From Bagarius yarrelli (Eukaryota; Chordata; Actinopteri; Siluriformes; Sisoridae), in the NCBI GenBank assembly GCA_005784505.1, contig VCAZ01000396.1, positions 36,585 through 100,584 of the forward strand: 64,000 bases of DNA, read 5' to 3'. Within the stretch, counting starts at the first letter, position 1. Every line of letters begins with the position of its first letter. The notes beneath the pieces are model-generated. The model made no database searches. It was given only the letters and a program-made list of their open reading frames with translations, and was not told the DNA's origin. A program made the translations under genes and the position numbers. Shown piece by piece: positions 1-11,360 of this stretch.

Positions 1-299
1 TTATCACAGAATACAATCATTAATCATTAAACACACTCTATACCACAGGCACACAAACACACACATGCCATGTGTTTATCTGTCTGTCTGTTTGTCCTTT
101 TCGTCTCTTTCTGTCTGTGTGTCCTGTTTGTGTGTCCTGTCTGTCTCTTCGTGTGTTCCTGTCTGTCTCTTTCGTGTGTCCTGTTCCGCCTTTTGCCTGC
201 TCCAATTGATTAAGCGTTTAACATCCCCACGTGTGTGTGTGTGTGTGTGTGTACAGTCTCAGTGTTGATCTACAGGTTAATGTTTAGCTCTGAGTTTTG

Positions 300-410
300 A
301 GCTTTTTTTTAGACTCTGAGCTTCACAAACACACTGAATTTTCTGGAGGTTCGACTGATTAAAGCCGTGAGGAAGTTTTGAGTTGGAGACGTTTCTCACG
401 CCGCCGCCAG
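300..410 (+). promoter_or_regulatory. Candidate 5' noncoding exon of the C-type lectin gene
   Basis: The stretch ends in CCGCCGCCAG followed by GTGAGG, a strong splice donor after position 410, and has no ATG in it. The next plausible acceptor on this strand is the CAG ending at 1203, just before the lectin start codon. This would make it an upstream untranslated exon. The 5' end is not visible, and the assignment is inference from splice signals only. Confidence 0.3.
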
Positions 411-459
411 GTGAGGATTACACTTATCTTAACATTTACACTGATTAAATTTATTCATC

Positions 460-585
460 TGAGCAGTTGAGGGTTAAGGGCCTCACTCAGGGGCCCAGCG
501 GTGGTGCTGGGATTTAAACCCACAATCTTCCGGTCAGCAGACTGACACCTTAAACGACACCGAGCTACCAATTCCCCAAGCTTCT
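460..585 (-). mobile_element. tRNA-derived SINE, copy 1 (head and body)
   Basis: Read on the minus strand it has a tRNA-like head with an A-box-like TGGTAGCTCGG and a B-box-like GGGTTTAAATCCC. The body then carries the shared CCCCTGAGTGAGGCCCTTAACCCTCAACTGCTCAG block. The same family recurs at 7755, 25725, 26438, 48474, 52812 and 55975. It is inactive here and lies in the intron upstream of the lectin start. Confidence 0.75.
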
Positions 586-1098
586 AATACAGACTCGGAA
601 AAACCTCATCATCAATATCAGACCAATAATAAATAAAAACCACTCGCTCTGATTGGCTATCGTCAGCAACAGCGTGTACGCAGAGACGCCGGATTAGTTT
701 ACACTTGTTTGTCTTGGGTGTCTTTAGGATTTTACGATGTCGCCATCGCGACTATTAATGCAGAGTCTCCTGATCGGCATCACTGTTATCCAATCACTGT
801 AAAGCCCCGCCCAAAAGGTAACAACTACGTCACCCGAACGCACTTCCTTCTTTCTATTTTGTAAAGATGTGTTAATACACTAATGTCTCTCATTTACTGT
901 GTGTGCGTGTGTGAATGTGTTTTGTTCGAATTTTCTTCGAATTTAACAGTTTATTTGTGACAAAACATCTAAAAATCATCACAAATGTATGAAAGATCGT
1001 GAGCGTGAATATTAGAGCGAGTCGCTGTCATCAAAGCGCCATGAAATCCTGGGACAATAATGACAGAGATAAAGCACTGTATTAATTTCACATCACAT

Positions 1099-1140
<42 letters not shown>
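1099..1140. repeat. (CA)n microsatellite
   Basis: About 42 bp of uninterrupted CA just upstream of the lectin first coding exon. It is one of several dozen CA/GT tracts of 20-90 bp in the window. Confidence 0.9.
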
Positions 1141-1143
<3 letters not shown>

Positions 1144-1205
1144 TTTATGACATATTTGGTTGAATGTCTGACTCACACACACTTTGTCTGCACACTTCCA
1201 CAGGC

Positions 1206-4200
1206 ATGGAGTCGATGAGGTACGACACCGCTTCACCTCCCCCGAGACAGAAAGCTCTGAGAGACACACCGGCGAAGCTCCGTCGCACACACCCAGTGAG
1301 GAATGGTGCTCTACATGATACGCTAGTTTAACTAGCATGCTAATTCTTGCTGCTGAGAGAAAGCTGACTTAGCTAGAATGATTTTTCTGTAGGACCGAGT
1401 GAATGTTATTGATTTGTGATGGTTTTAATTCGAATCCCGTTTCCTGTTTTGTAGCATTAGCCTTGTTAGCGGTTTACTAAGTCGTTGTGTGTTTGTGTGT
1501 TTCAGCTCAACAGACCCGCTCTTACCCCGCCGCTTTTACGTGCATGTTCATGTTTGGTGGGCTCTGGCAGTCTTTCTCTGCTCCTGCTGACTCTTTCAGT
1601 GGGAATTTAAAAGTACAACTCACACCATTTCACACTCTTTTAAAAGCCCCCCCCAACCACAAACCAGTTAAAAGCCCCCAACCTTTAACACCCCCCCCCC
1701 ACAACTCACAACCATTTCACTCTTTTAAAAGCCCCCCCCCACCACACTCACACCATTTAACTCTTTAAAAGCCCCCCACACAACTCACAACCATTCCCTT
1801 AAATCTTAAAAGCCCCCCCACACACTCAATACCACACCATCCCCACACTCCACACACATTTTTAAAAGCCCCCCCCACAACTCACTCTTTACAAAAGCCC
1901 CCCCACACCCCACCCCACCTTCACCATTTCACTTTTTAAAAGCCCCCCCAACACAACTCACACCATTTACCCCCCCCCAATACCTTCTGTGGTTTGATCA
2001 GGTTTATTTTCTGTTTTTGAATCTAAAAGTCACTCAGGTGAACCAGCAGGTGTCAGATCTTGTGTCCTTGATGCAGACCTACAGGACCTCACTGAAAGCG
2101 GCTCAAACAGGTGATTATCATCACACATTCTTTCAGAGTGATGTCACACACTGGGAGCTCGCTTCCACATGCTGGAGTTTCCACAGAAGAGCATATGATT
2201 GGTTAGCGTCACTGATAGAAATCAACTGATGGAGCAGTTTTAGTGAATATTTTCACGATATTTATACTTTTTTTAACATGTTTTTGTTTATTGGTTCACT
2301 GATATATGGCGCCATCTTGTGGCTGTTTTGAGAAGTTGTTACCACCCTGCACTGCTTCTTGAGAAAAGATAAGACAACATCAACACTGTAACACTGTAAC
2401 AACTGTAACACACACTTCACCCAAAACCCCTTGCAACACTATAACACTGTACACTAACAACTGCACACCCCTAACACTGCCACCACCTGTACTGTAACAC
2501 TACACCTGTAACACTGTAACACCACCTGCCCCAACACTGTACACCACAACACTGCAACCCCTGTAACACTAACACACACAACCTGTACACTAACACTGCC
2601 ACCACTGCACGGAACACGCAACAAACACTGTACACTAACCCCTGCACCACTGTAACACTAACCCTGCCCTACCAACACTGTAACACCTGGAACAGACACT
2701 AACACTCTAACACGCACACTGAACTCTGAACTAACCCTGTACACACACCTCAACCCTGCAACACTACCCGTAACACTCACCACTGCCAAACACTGCACAC
2801 TGGAGTTACCACCAACACAACTGAAACACACTACTTAACAAACACACAGACTAACACTAACACTGCACACTACACACTAACACTGCAAACACTGTCACTA
2901 CACTGCAACCCACTGTACACTGTCAACACTGTACAAACACTAAACACTGTAACACTGTAACACGCAAACGTAACACTAACACTGTCCACTAACACTACCA
3001 CTGTAAACACTGTAACCTAACTTGTAACACTGTACAACACATGCAACCTGCAACACAACACAACACTGTAACACTAACACTGTCAACACTGTACACAACA
3101 CTGTACACTACACGACACTTTCACACTGTACACCACTGAACACTAACAGCAACACTGCAAACACTAACTCACTGTAACACTAAACTGTAACACTGTAATG
3201 CAACACTGAACACTAACCCCAACACTACACTAACACTGCAACACTGTAACACTGCAACACTAACACTGCAACACTGTAACACAACACGCAAACCCTAACA
3301 CTGTAACACTGCAACACTGCAACACTGCAACACTGTAAACACTGGCAACACTGTAACACTGCAAACACTGTAACCACTGCAACAATGCAACACTGTAAAC
3401 TGCCCCGGAACCACCCCAAACACTCACCTGAACAACCAACACTGCAACACTGTAACAAAACTGCCAACCTACACAAACCACTGCAACACTGCAACACTAA
3501 CACTTGCAACACTCAACCACAAACGCACCCACTAACAAAACTGCCAACACTGCTGTAACACACACACTAAACACTGCAACACACACTAAACACTAACACT
3601 GCAAAACACTCTGAGCAAACACTAACCACACGTTTGAAACACTGCAACACTGCAACAACTGTACAATAACACTGAACACTAAACACTGCAACACTGTAAC
3701 CACTAACACTGTAACACTGTAACACTGCAACACTAACAACACTAACACTGAACACTGCAACACTACACACTGCAACACTGTAACACTAACACTGCAACAC
3801 TGCCAACACTTAAACTAACACTGTAACACTAACACTGTAACACTAACACTGTAACACAACACTGTAACACACTACACTGCAACACTGTAAACACTACACG
3901 CAACACTGAACACTAACACTGTAACACTGTAACAACTGCACACTGCAACACTGCAACACTAACACTAACACTAACACTGCAACACTGTAACACTGTAAAC
4001 ACTGCAAACACTGTAACAACACTGTAACACTGCAACACTGTAAACACTAACACTGCAACACTGTAACACTAACACTAACACGTAACACTGCAACACACTG
4101 CAACATAACACTGCAACACTAACACTAACACTGTAACACTGCAACACTGTAACACTAACACTAACACTGTAACACTAACACTGTAACACTAACACTGCAA

Positions 4201-5151
4201 CACTGCAACACTAACACTGCAACACTAACACTGCAACACTAACACTAACACTGTAACACTGTAACACTAACACTGTAACACTAACACTGTAACACTGCAC
4301 ACTGTAACACTGCAACACTGCACACTGTAACACTGCAACACTAACACTAACACGCAACACTGTAACACTGCAACACTGTAACACTGCAACACTGTAACAC
4401 TAACACTGCAACACTGAACACTGCAACACTGTAACACTGTAACACTGCTTACAGTTGACTGATTTTCTCTAATTGTTTCTTTTATAGAATTATAGTCTAA
4501 ATTATTTTAGTTTTTTTATGTGTTCCTGAACCTAAACTGGAGACACGTTAGTGATTGTGTGTCTCACTCTCATCTCTCCCCCAGCTCCTGTCTCACACCC
4601 CGCCGTGTCGCTACCAGTCAGAGGTGAGGCTGTGTTAATCTGGACTTTCCCGTCTGTCTGATCTGAATGGTAATCCCGTGTGTTTGTGCAGGTTCGTGCG
4701 AGACCGACTGGGTGTTTTATAAAAATAACTGTTATTACACGTCCACTCAGAGACTGAACTGGAGCGACGCTGAGAAGAACTGCATGCTGATGAGAGCGCA
4801 TCTACTGGTGGTGAACGACTGGGAGGAGATGGTGAACATAACACTGATCTCTCGCACCCCCTAGTGATCACTGCAGAACTGTGACGACTACTAACCAGTC
4901 CTCTCTCTCTGTCTCTCTGTCTCTCTGTCTCTCTCTCAGGAGTACATATCTCAGATAACTGAGGAATATCTAAGTTATTGGATTGGTCTGGTGGAGAAAG
5001 CGGGTGAGGGAAACTGGAGCTGGGTGGATGGAACAGACTTTAAATCCACTAAACAGTAAGCACTCAAATATCACCTCGAACCCTGAACCACTGACCGACC
5101 ACAAAACTCCAAACATCATAAGGTCCTCAAATCTGGCTTCAACTCCAATCA

Positions 5152-5194
<43 letters not shown>

Positions 5195-5354
5195 TTTCTG
5201 GGATGAAGGACAGCCAGATGATTGGGACCAGAATGTTAATGGAGAAGACTGCGGGCAGATCCATGCCAAAAACAGCAACGTAATAACACACAGGCTGTGG
5301 AACGATGCTGACTGCACACTGCGCTACAAATATATATGTGAAAGACCTGCATAG
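1206..5354 (+). CDS. Type II transmembrane C-type lectin, galactose-type (QPD)
   Basis: Predicted surface lectin binding sugars with calcium. Exons fitted by phase: 1206-1295, 1506-1598, 2038-2110, 4585-4623, 4692-4831, 4940-5055, 5195-5354, giving 236 residues. The start is the first ATG after the acceptor at 1203. Order seen: short basic cytoplasmic tail (MESMRYDTASPPPRQK), a hydrophobic leucine-rich segment from exon 2, a short heptad-like stalk (VNQQVSDLVSLMQ), then a complete C-type lectin domain over three exons. The domain has CETDWVFYKNNCYY, YWIGL, WSWVDGT, QPDDW, GEDC and WNDADC. All calcium-site-2 ligands are present, and QPD rather than EPN predicts galactose/GalNAc preference as in asialoglycoprotein receptors and macrophage galactose lectin. 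The membrane exon is the least certain: its frame meets TAA at 1608, so the donor at TCA/GTGGGA (1599) was chosen. It could be named CD209-like or asgr-like; orthology is unresolved. Confidence 0.8.
1612..1965. repeat. Minisatellite, ~30-40 bp unit with CTTTTAAAAGCCCCCC core
   Basis: About ten imperfect copies of a unit made of CTCACACCATTTCACT, then CTTTTAAAAG, then a run of C. It lies immediately after the lectin membrane exon. C-run lengths vary between copies. Each unit holds the palindrome CTTTTAAAAG. Confidence 0.85.
2376..4446. repeat. 2.1 kb minisatellite of 9-bp AACACTGTA / AACACTGCA units
   Basis: A long array built from three interchangeable words, AACACTGTA, AACACTGCA and AACACTA, filling most of the lectin intron between the stalk exon and the exon at 4585. 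The first ~1 kb is heavily degenerate with many small indels, while 3.7-4.44 kb is much more regular. Apparent open frames across it (such as minus-strand ORFs at 3225-3778) are repeat artefacts. Confidence 0.9.
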
Positions 5355-5501
5355 CATACACCCCCCCCCCCCTAACACATACACACACTTGCCATGTCAT
5401 CCAGGAGTTAATCCACTAAAAACCTTGTATAAGATGTAGAAACTGGTGGAGGTTTTTCTTTCTTTCTTTATCGGTTTAAAGCTGTAAATGTGTGTAAAAG
5501 A

Positions 5502-5507
5502 AATAAA
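5502..5507 (+). terminator. Polyadenylation signal AATAAA of the lectin gene
   Basis: First canonical AATAAA after the lectin stop (5354), about 150 bp downstream, followed by a GT-rich tract. It fits a short 3' untranslated region. Confidence 0.5.
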
Positions 5508-5860
5508 TCATGAAAAGAGAAAATGTGTGTGTGTGTGTGTGAGAGATGCTTTTTTTTTTTTTTTTCAAAATACCATGAATCAGTGTAATGATGACCACAA
5601 GGGTTTTGGTTCTAGTGTGAGTTTACACTCAGATTTAACATTAACACAGTCATGTATAAACAAAGACTGTATGTATATAATATAGTGTGTGAAGCAGTGA
5701 GAGGAGAATTCTGGGTAATTTAATGACCTTGAGTCATTTTGTCATATCAGTTTGTACTGTTATTTCATATGGTCTTTTCTCACTCTTCCTCCCCCTCCTT
5801 TTCATCTCTCACTCTTTTTAAAGCGTTACAGCAGCAGAATGTTCTGACTTTATTAGAATC

Positions 5861-7592
5861 ATGCATCTGTCCTGGTTTCTGCTGCTGGTCTCAGGTGAGT
5901 GTGTGGAGTGTTTATTCCGTCCTTATTCCACCATGTCAATGCCGAGGACGCCTGAAACGTTACACTGATGTAAATTATGGTGCTGTCATGTTATTTCCTT
6001 AATCTAATGTTACGTTTTGACACTAATGTTACAGGATGTTGTAATGTTACAGTGATGTAATGTGGTCATGCAGATTTAATGTTACAGTGTGACGTTACAG
6101 GATTGTTGTGATGTTACACTGATGTTATGTTACAGTAATATAATGTTACACTGATGTTATATTGATCTTAAAGGTTGTTGCAGTTTTACATTTATGTGAT
6201 GTTACACTGATTGTTACACTGACGTACAGGATGTTTTGATTTTACACTGGTGTTACAGGTTATTGTGTTGTTACCCTGATGTTACAGAATGCTATGGTAC
6301 ACTATGTTACACCGATATAATGTTACACTGATGTTACATCGAAGGATAGGTTATGTTACACTGGTGTTACAGTATATGCTGTTAGTGTACAGTATATGCT
6401 GTTACTCTGGTGTTACAGTATATGCTGTTACTCTGGTGTTACAGTATATGCTGTTACTCTGGTGTTTACAGTATATGCTGTTACCTCTGGTGTTACAGTA
6501 TATGCTGTTACTCTGGTGTTACAGAATTTGTTGTTACGCGTTCTGATGTTACACTGGTGTTTCATTGATGCTCCAGTTTGTGGTGGTTTTACACCGACGT
6601 GGTGTTACATTACTGTGTTGGTTACATTACTGTGTTGTTACACTGATGTTACAGTGGTGTACGGGATGGTATGATGTCACACTAATGCATCGTCATGTTT
6701 CCTCTCCCCTCAGTATGTGTGGCGTGGGGCGAGTCTCCGCCTCGTGCTCTCTGGCAGTTTGGTAAAATGATCACTTGCCCGCAGCCAAGAGTGAATCCCT
6801 TAATTTACAATAACTACGGCTGTTACTGCGGCTTCTCTGGATCCGGATCTTCTAAAGACCAAATCGATCAGTGCGTATTCAACACACACTGTTGTCCTAA
6901 CAACGAATATAACAACAACCATTTTACACAAGGTCGGCTAGCTAGCAGCGTTCTGCCTGTTCAAGACTTTACCTTCTACCTACTATTAATCCCATTCGGG
7001 TGGGGGTGGGGGTTAGGGGGTAGGGGGCGGGGGAGGGGGGTTTACATACAGCTTATTTTATGATGTCATTAAACCAACCAGTCGTATACAGACACATTAT
7101 TAAAGGATAAAAACGAGAATTCAATAAATGTTTTCACACCAAATGGCGGCAGTGCTTGCTGTGCTGTGGTTGATAGGCTAGCCTGTTAGCAGTTAGCTAC
7201 CTGGCCAGGTGAGCTGTGTCGGTTTGTGATTAGTGTTGTGTTGTGGTTAAGGTGCTGTGAGGTGCACGATAAGTGTTATGAGAACTCCAGGAAACTTCCA
7301 GAATGTCCGGGTTTATCTGACCTGCCGTACCTGAAAGTGTACAACTACAGCTGCGTCGATAAACTCATCACCTGTTCAGGTAAAACACAGACACACACAA
7401 TTTCTATTTTAGTGCTTTTTTGGTCTTTTAACCCAATTGTGTGTGTGTGTGTGTGTGTCCAAAGCCTCCAATGATAAATGCCAGGCCGCAGTGTGTGAGT
7501 GCGATCGAGTTGCAGCAAACTGCTTCGCTCAATATCATCATACCTACAACCCCAACTACCAAAACCTCCCGGCGGGCGAGTGCAAAAACTGA
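5861..7592 (+). CDS. pla2g1b: Pancreatic-type secreted phospholipase A2 (group IB)
   Basis: Secreted calcium-dependent enzyme that hydrolyses the sn-2 ester of phospholipids in digestion. Four exons join in phase: 5861-5894, 6714-6870, 7252-7379, 7465-7592, giving 148 residues, the same length as human PLA2G1B. A hydrophobic signal peptide (MHLSWFLLLVSVCVAWG) and short propeptide end in SPPR. Mature ALWQFGKMI follows, matching the trypsin-activated start of pancreatic enzymes. The calcium loop is YGCYCGFSGSG; the catalytic pair is in CCEVHDKCY (His48, Asp49); CECDRVAA holds the Asp99 equivalent. Fourteen cysteines fit the seven-disulphide fold. The donor at 6871 lies inside an open frame that continues into intron 2; only splicing there restores DQ-CCEVHD. 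The gene is next to prkab1 on the opposite strand, and both are in human 12q24. Confidence 0.93.
6004..6690. repeat. Minisatellite in pla2g1b intron 1 (TGTTACA-based)
   Basis: Intron 1 is built from diverged copies of TGTTACACTGATGT / GTTACAGG words. A tighter sub-array at about 6368-6530 repeats a ~24 bp unit containing GTTACAGTATATGCTG. Open frames through it are artefacts. Confidence 0.8.
6998..7040 (+). other. G-run tract with quadruplex potential, pla2g1b intron 2
   Basis: Seven or more runs of three to six G separated by one to three bases on the coding strand, inside intron 2. The sequence satisfies the usual G3+N1-7 quadruplex pattern. No function is known from the sequence. Confidence 0.6.
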
Positions 7593-7706
7593 GAGACACC
7601 AGAGGATGTGACCAAACACCACACCTTAACTAATAATCACACCATCACTGTCTGATCGACTAATCACATCATCACTGTCTGATCAACTAATCTATGAATA
7701 AGGATA

Positions 7707-7712
7707 AATAAA
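7707..7712 (+). terminator. Polyadenylation signal AATAAA of pla2g1b
   Basis: Canonical AATAAA 115 bp after the pla2g1b stop, followed within 30 bp by a GT-rich stretch (CCTTTGTATTGTTGGG). It sits just before the SINE at 7755. Confidence 0.65.
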
Positions 7713-7754
7713 GTGTAGAGCACCGACTCCGACTGTCCTTTGTATTGTTGGGAA

Positions 7755-7930
7755 ATTGGTAGCTCAGTTCCTGGACTGCTAACCCATACAATTGTGGGTT
7801 CGATTCTCAGCACCACCTGCTGGACCTCTGATTGAGTCCCTTAACCTCCAATTGCTCAGTTGTAGAAATGAATAAATGTGAGCTGCTTTGGATAGGGACG
7901 TCTGCTAAATGCCAGAACTGTAAATGATAC
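7755..7930 (+). mobile_element. tRNA-derived SINE, copy 2 (near full length)
   Basis: A head with TGGTAGCTCAG (A box) and GTGGGTTCGATTC (B box) is followed by the family body. The tail reads AATGTGAGCTGCTTTGGATAGGGACGTCTGC.AAATGCC, of which similar copies sit at 25725, 26438 and (inverted) 48474. It is the most complete copy in the window, together with 25725. Confidence 0.8.
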
Positions 7931-8306
7931 TGAGTGGTTTGGGACACGCCCCCTTATTCTGGTGTGGCCTATAAAATGACTGTATATCTGATTTAAGACA
8001 CGCCCACCAGTTTTATTCAGCAGTTTATTCATTAATAATTTATATTTTTTCCACTGGTGGTTGATATAAATGTATTTTATAAGACTTTAAAAATCAGTGA
8101 GGTGAAAAACATTGGAAATAAAAACACTTAAATGCTAATCAGGCTAATCCTGTACAGGAATGTAGCGACCACCACGGCCACGGATTCAAGTGATTACAGC
8201 AGCTTCATCTCTTTGGTGGAAGCAGAACGAGAAATACACACACACACCACGCACGCACGCCACATGAGCCGTTGTGAGCTACGCGTGGAGCGTTAGCGTA
8301 AGAAGG

Positions 8307-10938
8307 TCAGATAGGTTTGTACAGCAACGTAGTGACGTATTTCTTCTTGTATCGATGAGTAGCGCTGAGGACCATCACGCCATCCTGAAAAACCAACCCC
8401 AGGAAGTTAGCTTCAACACCAACTGACGAACCGCGCTAACACCATATGCTTAATGCTAATTAGCTGACAGTGGATCAAAGGTATTCTCAAACCTGTGTGT
8501 GTGTGTGGGGGGGGGGGCACGCTAGTGTGTACGTCAAACCAAAACTTAGAAACATGCTATTTAAATACGGCGTGTTTATAAAATAGCTAAGAGTTAAGCC
8601 AAAATTAGTGTGTGAAGCTAAAACATTCTAAAGGAGGACAGCGCTGATTAGCATGCTAGCGGAGTGTGTGTGTGATTAGCGTACCTTGATCGAGAGAGCG
8701 TACAGGTGATTGAGCATCACATGATTGGGTTCAGGAAGCAGTGCGGGATCACTCTGTTTATCACACACACGCACACACACACACACACACGTTAGACTAG
8801 TACAATACTAAGTGTGTGTTCCGATTGATCTGCAGTGTGTGTGTGTGTTTGTCTCACCGTGAGTCCGGTGTCTTTATTGAGCAGAACCTGCAGTAGGTGG
8901 GGGGGCAGGTTGGGCGGTAAGCGCAGTCGATCCTCTGATTTCACGCTGTACGCCTCCTGGTGGTATTCTCCGGGGGGCGACCCTGAGACGTCTGAACACC
9001 CGAACACAGACAGACGGTTAAACACACTTAACACCTGTACAGATGTTTATCAGGACGCGCCGCTCACCTGGCAGATCCGCGCACATCTCCGAGTCTCGTC
9101 TCAGTGCGTCGAACACCTGGAAGTCGGTCTTCCGGATCAGAAGCACGTTGTTGACCACGCCAGATTAGTGGTGATGACGGGCTGAGAATAAAAAACAACA
9201 AGGATAATAACCAACCTCATCTGATTAACCCGAAGAACGTTCCTATGCTGGTGTGTAAAAAAGGCCCGAGCTGTGTTAATGCTAAAGCCTAACGTTAGCT
9301 TTATCTTAAGACGCGCCCGGAATCTCCCATTTCCTTACTGTATAGTGTGTGTGAGGTTTGTAGTGTGTGTGTGAGGTGTAGTGTGTGTGTGGGGTGTGTA
9401 GTGTGTGTGAATCTTCACTATGTGTAAATCAGTGTGTGTAAAGTCCCTGGATGATTCTGTAGTCCACATCCGATGGACACTTACGTCCAATATCCCGGGA
9501 GAGAAACGACTCGTCAGATTCCAAAATGCGAAAAGAAAGCGGCCCGCGGCGACCTTTACCAGAGTTTAAAGTAACTTAATACTAGGAAAAACACTGTTCA
9601 TTGTAGGTAAATTTCACTCCTTTATCATCATCACACTTTATACAGTAACACACTTTATATACACACTGCTGTGACCTCACAGGTCATGTGATCAATAACA
9701 ACATGGCGGATGGAGAGAGTCCTGATTTCATTCCTACTCACTGATAATCACACGATAAAGCAAAGTAAAGTGAAAGGTGGAGTTAGTGATGATGTAGATT
9801 GTGACACTATAACATTAAAACTACGGCGACTCGTTAATTCCCAGAAAAAAAAGTTTTATCGGTAATTATTTTCCTTAAGACAACATCGTCTGACTGATGC
9901 TGATTTGTTTGTCCTCACCTTGTTCGGGTCTAAGGTCCAGTGTCCATCGATGTAGAACTTGTACTGATGTTCACCTTCAGGAAGATCGACGATCCCTGTG
10001 AAAGTGTTGTGACTGAAAGAGAAACAGACAGAAAAGAACATTAAAAGAATTAAACTGAATTTATAACCGGGATTTAAAGTAATAATAATATTACAAATAA
10101 AAGATATCGTTGATCCAGTCAGTAATAATAATGAAAGGTTTATTAATTAAATTTAAAGTGTGTGAATGATTCGTCTAAAACCCGGCAGTAACAGTGACCC
10201 CTAGCGGTCAGATCGCGACTCATGTCAATCATTTAATCTTTTATTTGAATATTTATAATAAACACATCATTACAGTTCTATTATTAATGAATTGTCGTTT
10301 TGAGTAATTGATTATTGCTCTAATGACGTGGTCACCTGAGTGGGCGGGACTTTACCTTTTAGACAGAGGGATTTTTGTGGCCCAGTTATTAAAGGAACCG
10401 GAGAGATAGACATCTTTCGCCGGACCGGACCATTCAAACACCGTGGGGTTGTCAGTCACACACCCCGAGATGGACTGGACATCCTTCTGCCACGCCAGGA
10501 ACTCCTGAACACAGCAGACAGAGAGACAGAGAGAGACAGAGAGAGAGAGAGAAGAGAGAGAGAGAAAGTGAGACAGATAAGGGGAGACAGAAAGTGAGAC
10601 AGAGAGAGAGACAAAAAGTGAGAGACAGAGAGAGAGAGAGAGTAAGACAGATAAAGAGAGACAGATAGTGAGACAGATAAGGAGAGACAGAAAGTGAGAC
10701 AGATAAGGAGAGAGAGAAATAAATACTGATCTGTGTATATTAATATTGTATATGCTTTTGTATGACACATTAAATTTTATTTTGTCTCTGTCAGTCTGTC
10801 TGTCTGTCTGTCTCTCACCTTGGCGTCATCCTGGAACAGGTCTGTATCATCGCTCAGGAGGAGTTTGGTGTTTTTGGCTCCGCGGCATTTCGGGTTTTTT
10901 TCTCCCGGTGTGGTTCTCTCACTGCTGGCGTTTCCCAT
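8307..10938 (-). CDS. prkab1: AMP-activated protein kinase beta-1-like subunit
   Basis: Regulatory scaffold of AMPK that binds glycogen and joins alpha and gamma subunits. Seven exons on the minus strand: 10819-10938, 10356-10504, 9919-10012, 9068-9181, 8858-8982, 8685-8753, 8307-8384; about 249 residues (human 270). MGNASSER supplies the N-myristoyl glycine. The carbohydrate-binding module has YLSGSFNNWATKIPLSKSHN and PEGEHQYKFYIDGHW, keeping the two tryptophans, the lysine and the Ser108-equivalent. The C-terminal ASC domain ends PEPNHVMLNHLYALSIK, DGVMVLSATHRYKKK, YVTTLLYKPI. Exon 4 lacks one base near 9159-9161 (LG/VVNN should follow): without it the frame breaks, yet flanking exon phases agree only if it is restored. 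N-terminus and exon 4 are diverged from mammals, and the Thr148-equivalent is Val. This is probably one of two teleost prkab1 duplicates. Confidence 0.92.
9159..9161 (-). other. Apparent one-base deletion in prkab1 exon 4
   Basis: On the minus strand the exon reads CTGGCGTGGTCAACAAC where the family motif LGxVNN needs CTG GNC GTG GTC AAC AAC. The 114-bp exon would be 115 bp with the base restored. Then exon 4 ends in phase 1, matching the next exon, which starts GG TCG CCC. A consensus error is the simplest explanation; a real frameshift would truncate the glycogen-module end and the whole ASC domain. Confidence 0.7.
10511..10720. repeat. GACA/GAGA microsatellite in prkab1 intron 1
   Basis: Purine-rich array of AGACAGAGAG words directly upstream (in transcript sense) of prkab1 exon 2. 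On the transcribed sense it is a long polypyrimidine tract. Confidence 0.8.
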
Positions 10939-10952
10939 AATGCTCTTAACAC

Positions 10953-10995
<43 letters not shown>

Positions 10996-11159
10996 GTTAG
11001 TGTAGATGTGTGTGTGTGTCTCTGTGTGTGTGTGTGTGTGTGTGTGTGTTAGGCGCTGGTTAACGGAGCGAGTTTCAGTAATCAGGAAGTGACTCCTCAA
11101 ACACAACTTATACACACACTGCAGTCTTTTAACGCTTTATATTCATAATAAGTTTTTGC

Positions 11160-11195
<36 letters not shown>

Positions 11196-11360
11196 GCTGC
11201 GCGTATGTGTGTGCTCCCGTATGAGAAGTGGTGGTCCTTAATTCGCCATTCATACTGCGGTTCACGCACGCACACCACACACACGCACGCACGCACGTTA
11301 CACACACACACAGCGCGCGCGCGACTTGCCGCGGTCACTGGCTTTACCACTAACATTTAA

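Noticed and set aside
3225..3778. Cysteine-rich minus-strand frames (LQCCSVAVLQC)
   Set aside because: Translation of the AACACTGCA minisatellite; cysteines come from TGC in the repeat.
6871..6930. Read-through of pla2g1b exon 2 into a cysteine-containing extension (CVFNTHCC)
   Set aside because: It would displace the catalytic CCEVHDKCY segment; the GTGCGT donor at 6871 restores the family sequence exactly.
7755..7830. tRNA gene suggested by A and B boxes
   Set aside because: No cloverleaf with paired acceptor stem can be folded by eye, and the same sequence recurs as a SINE head with a common non-tRNA body.
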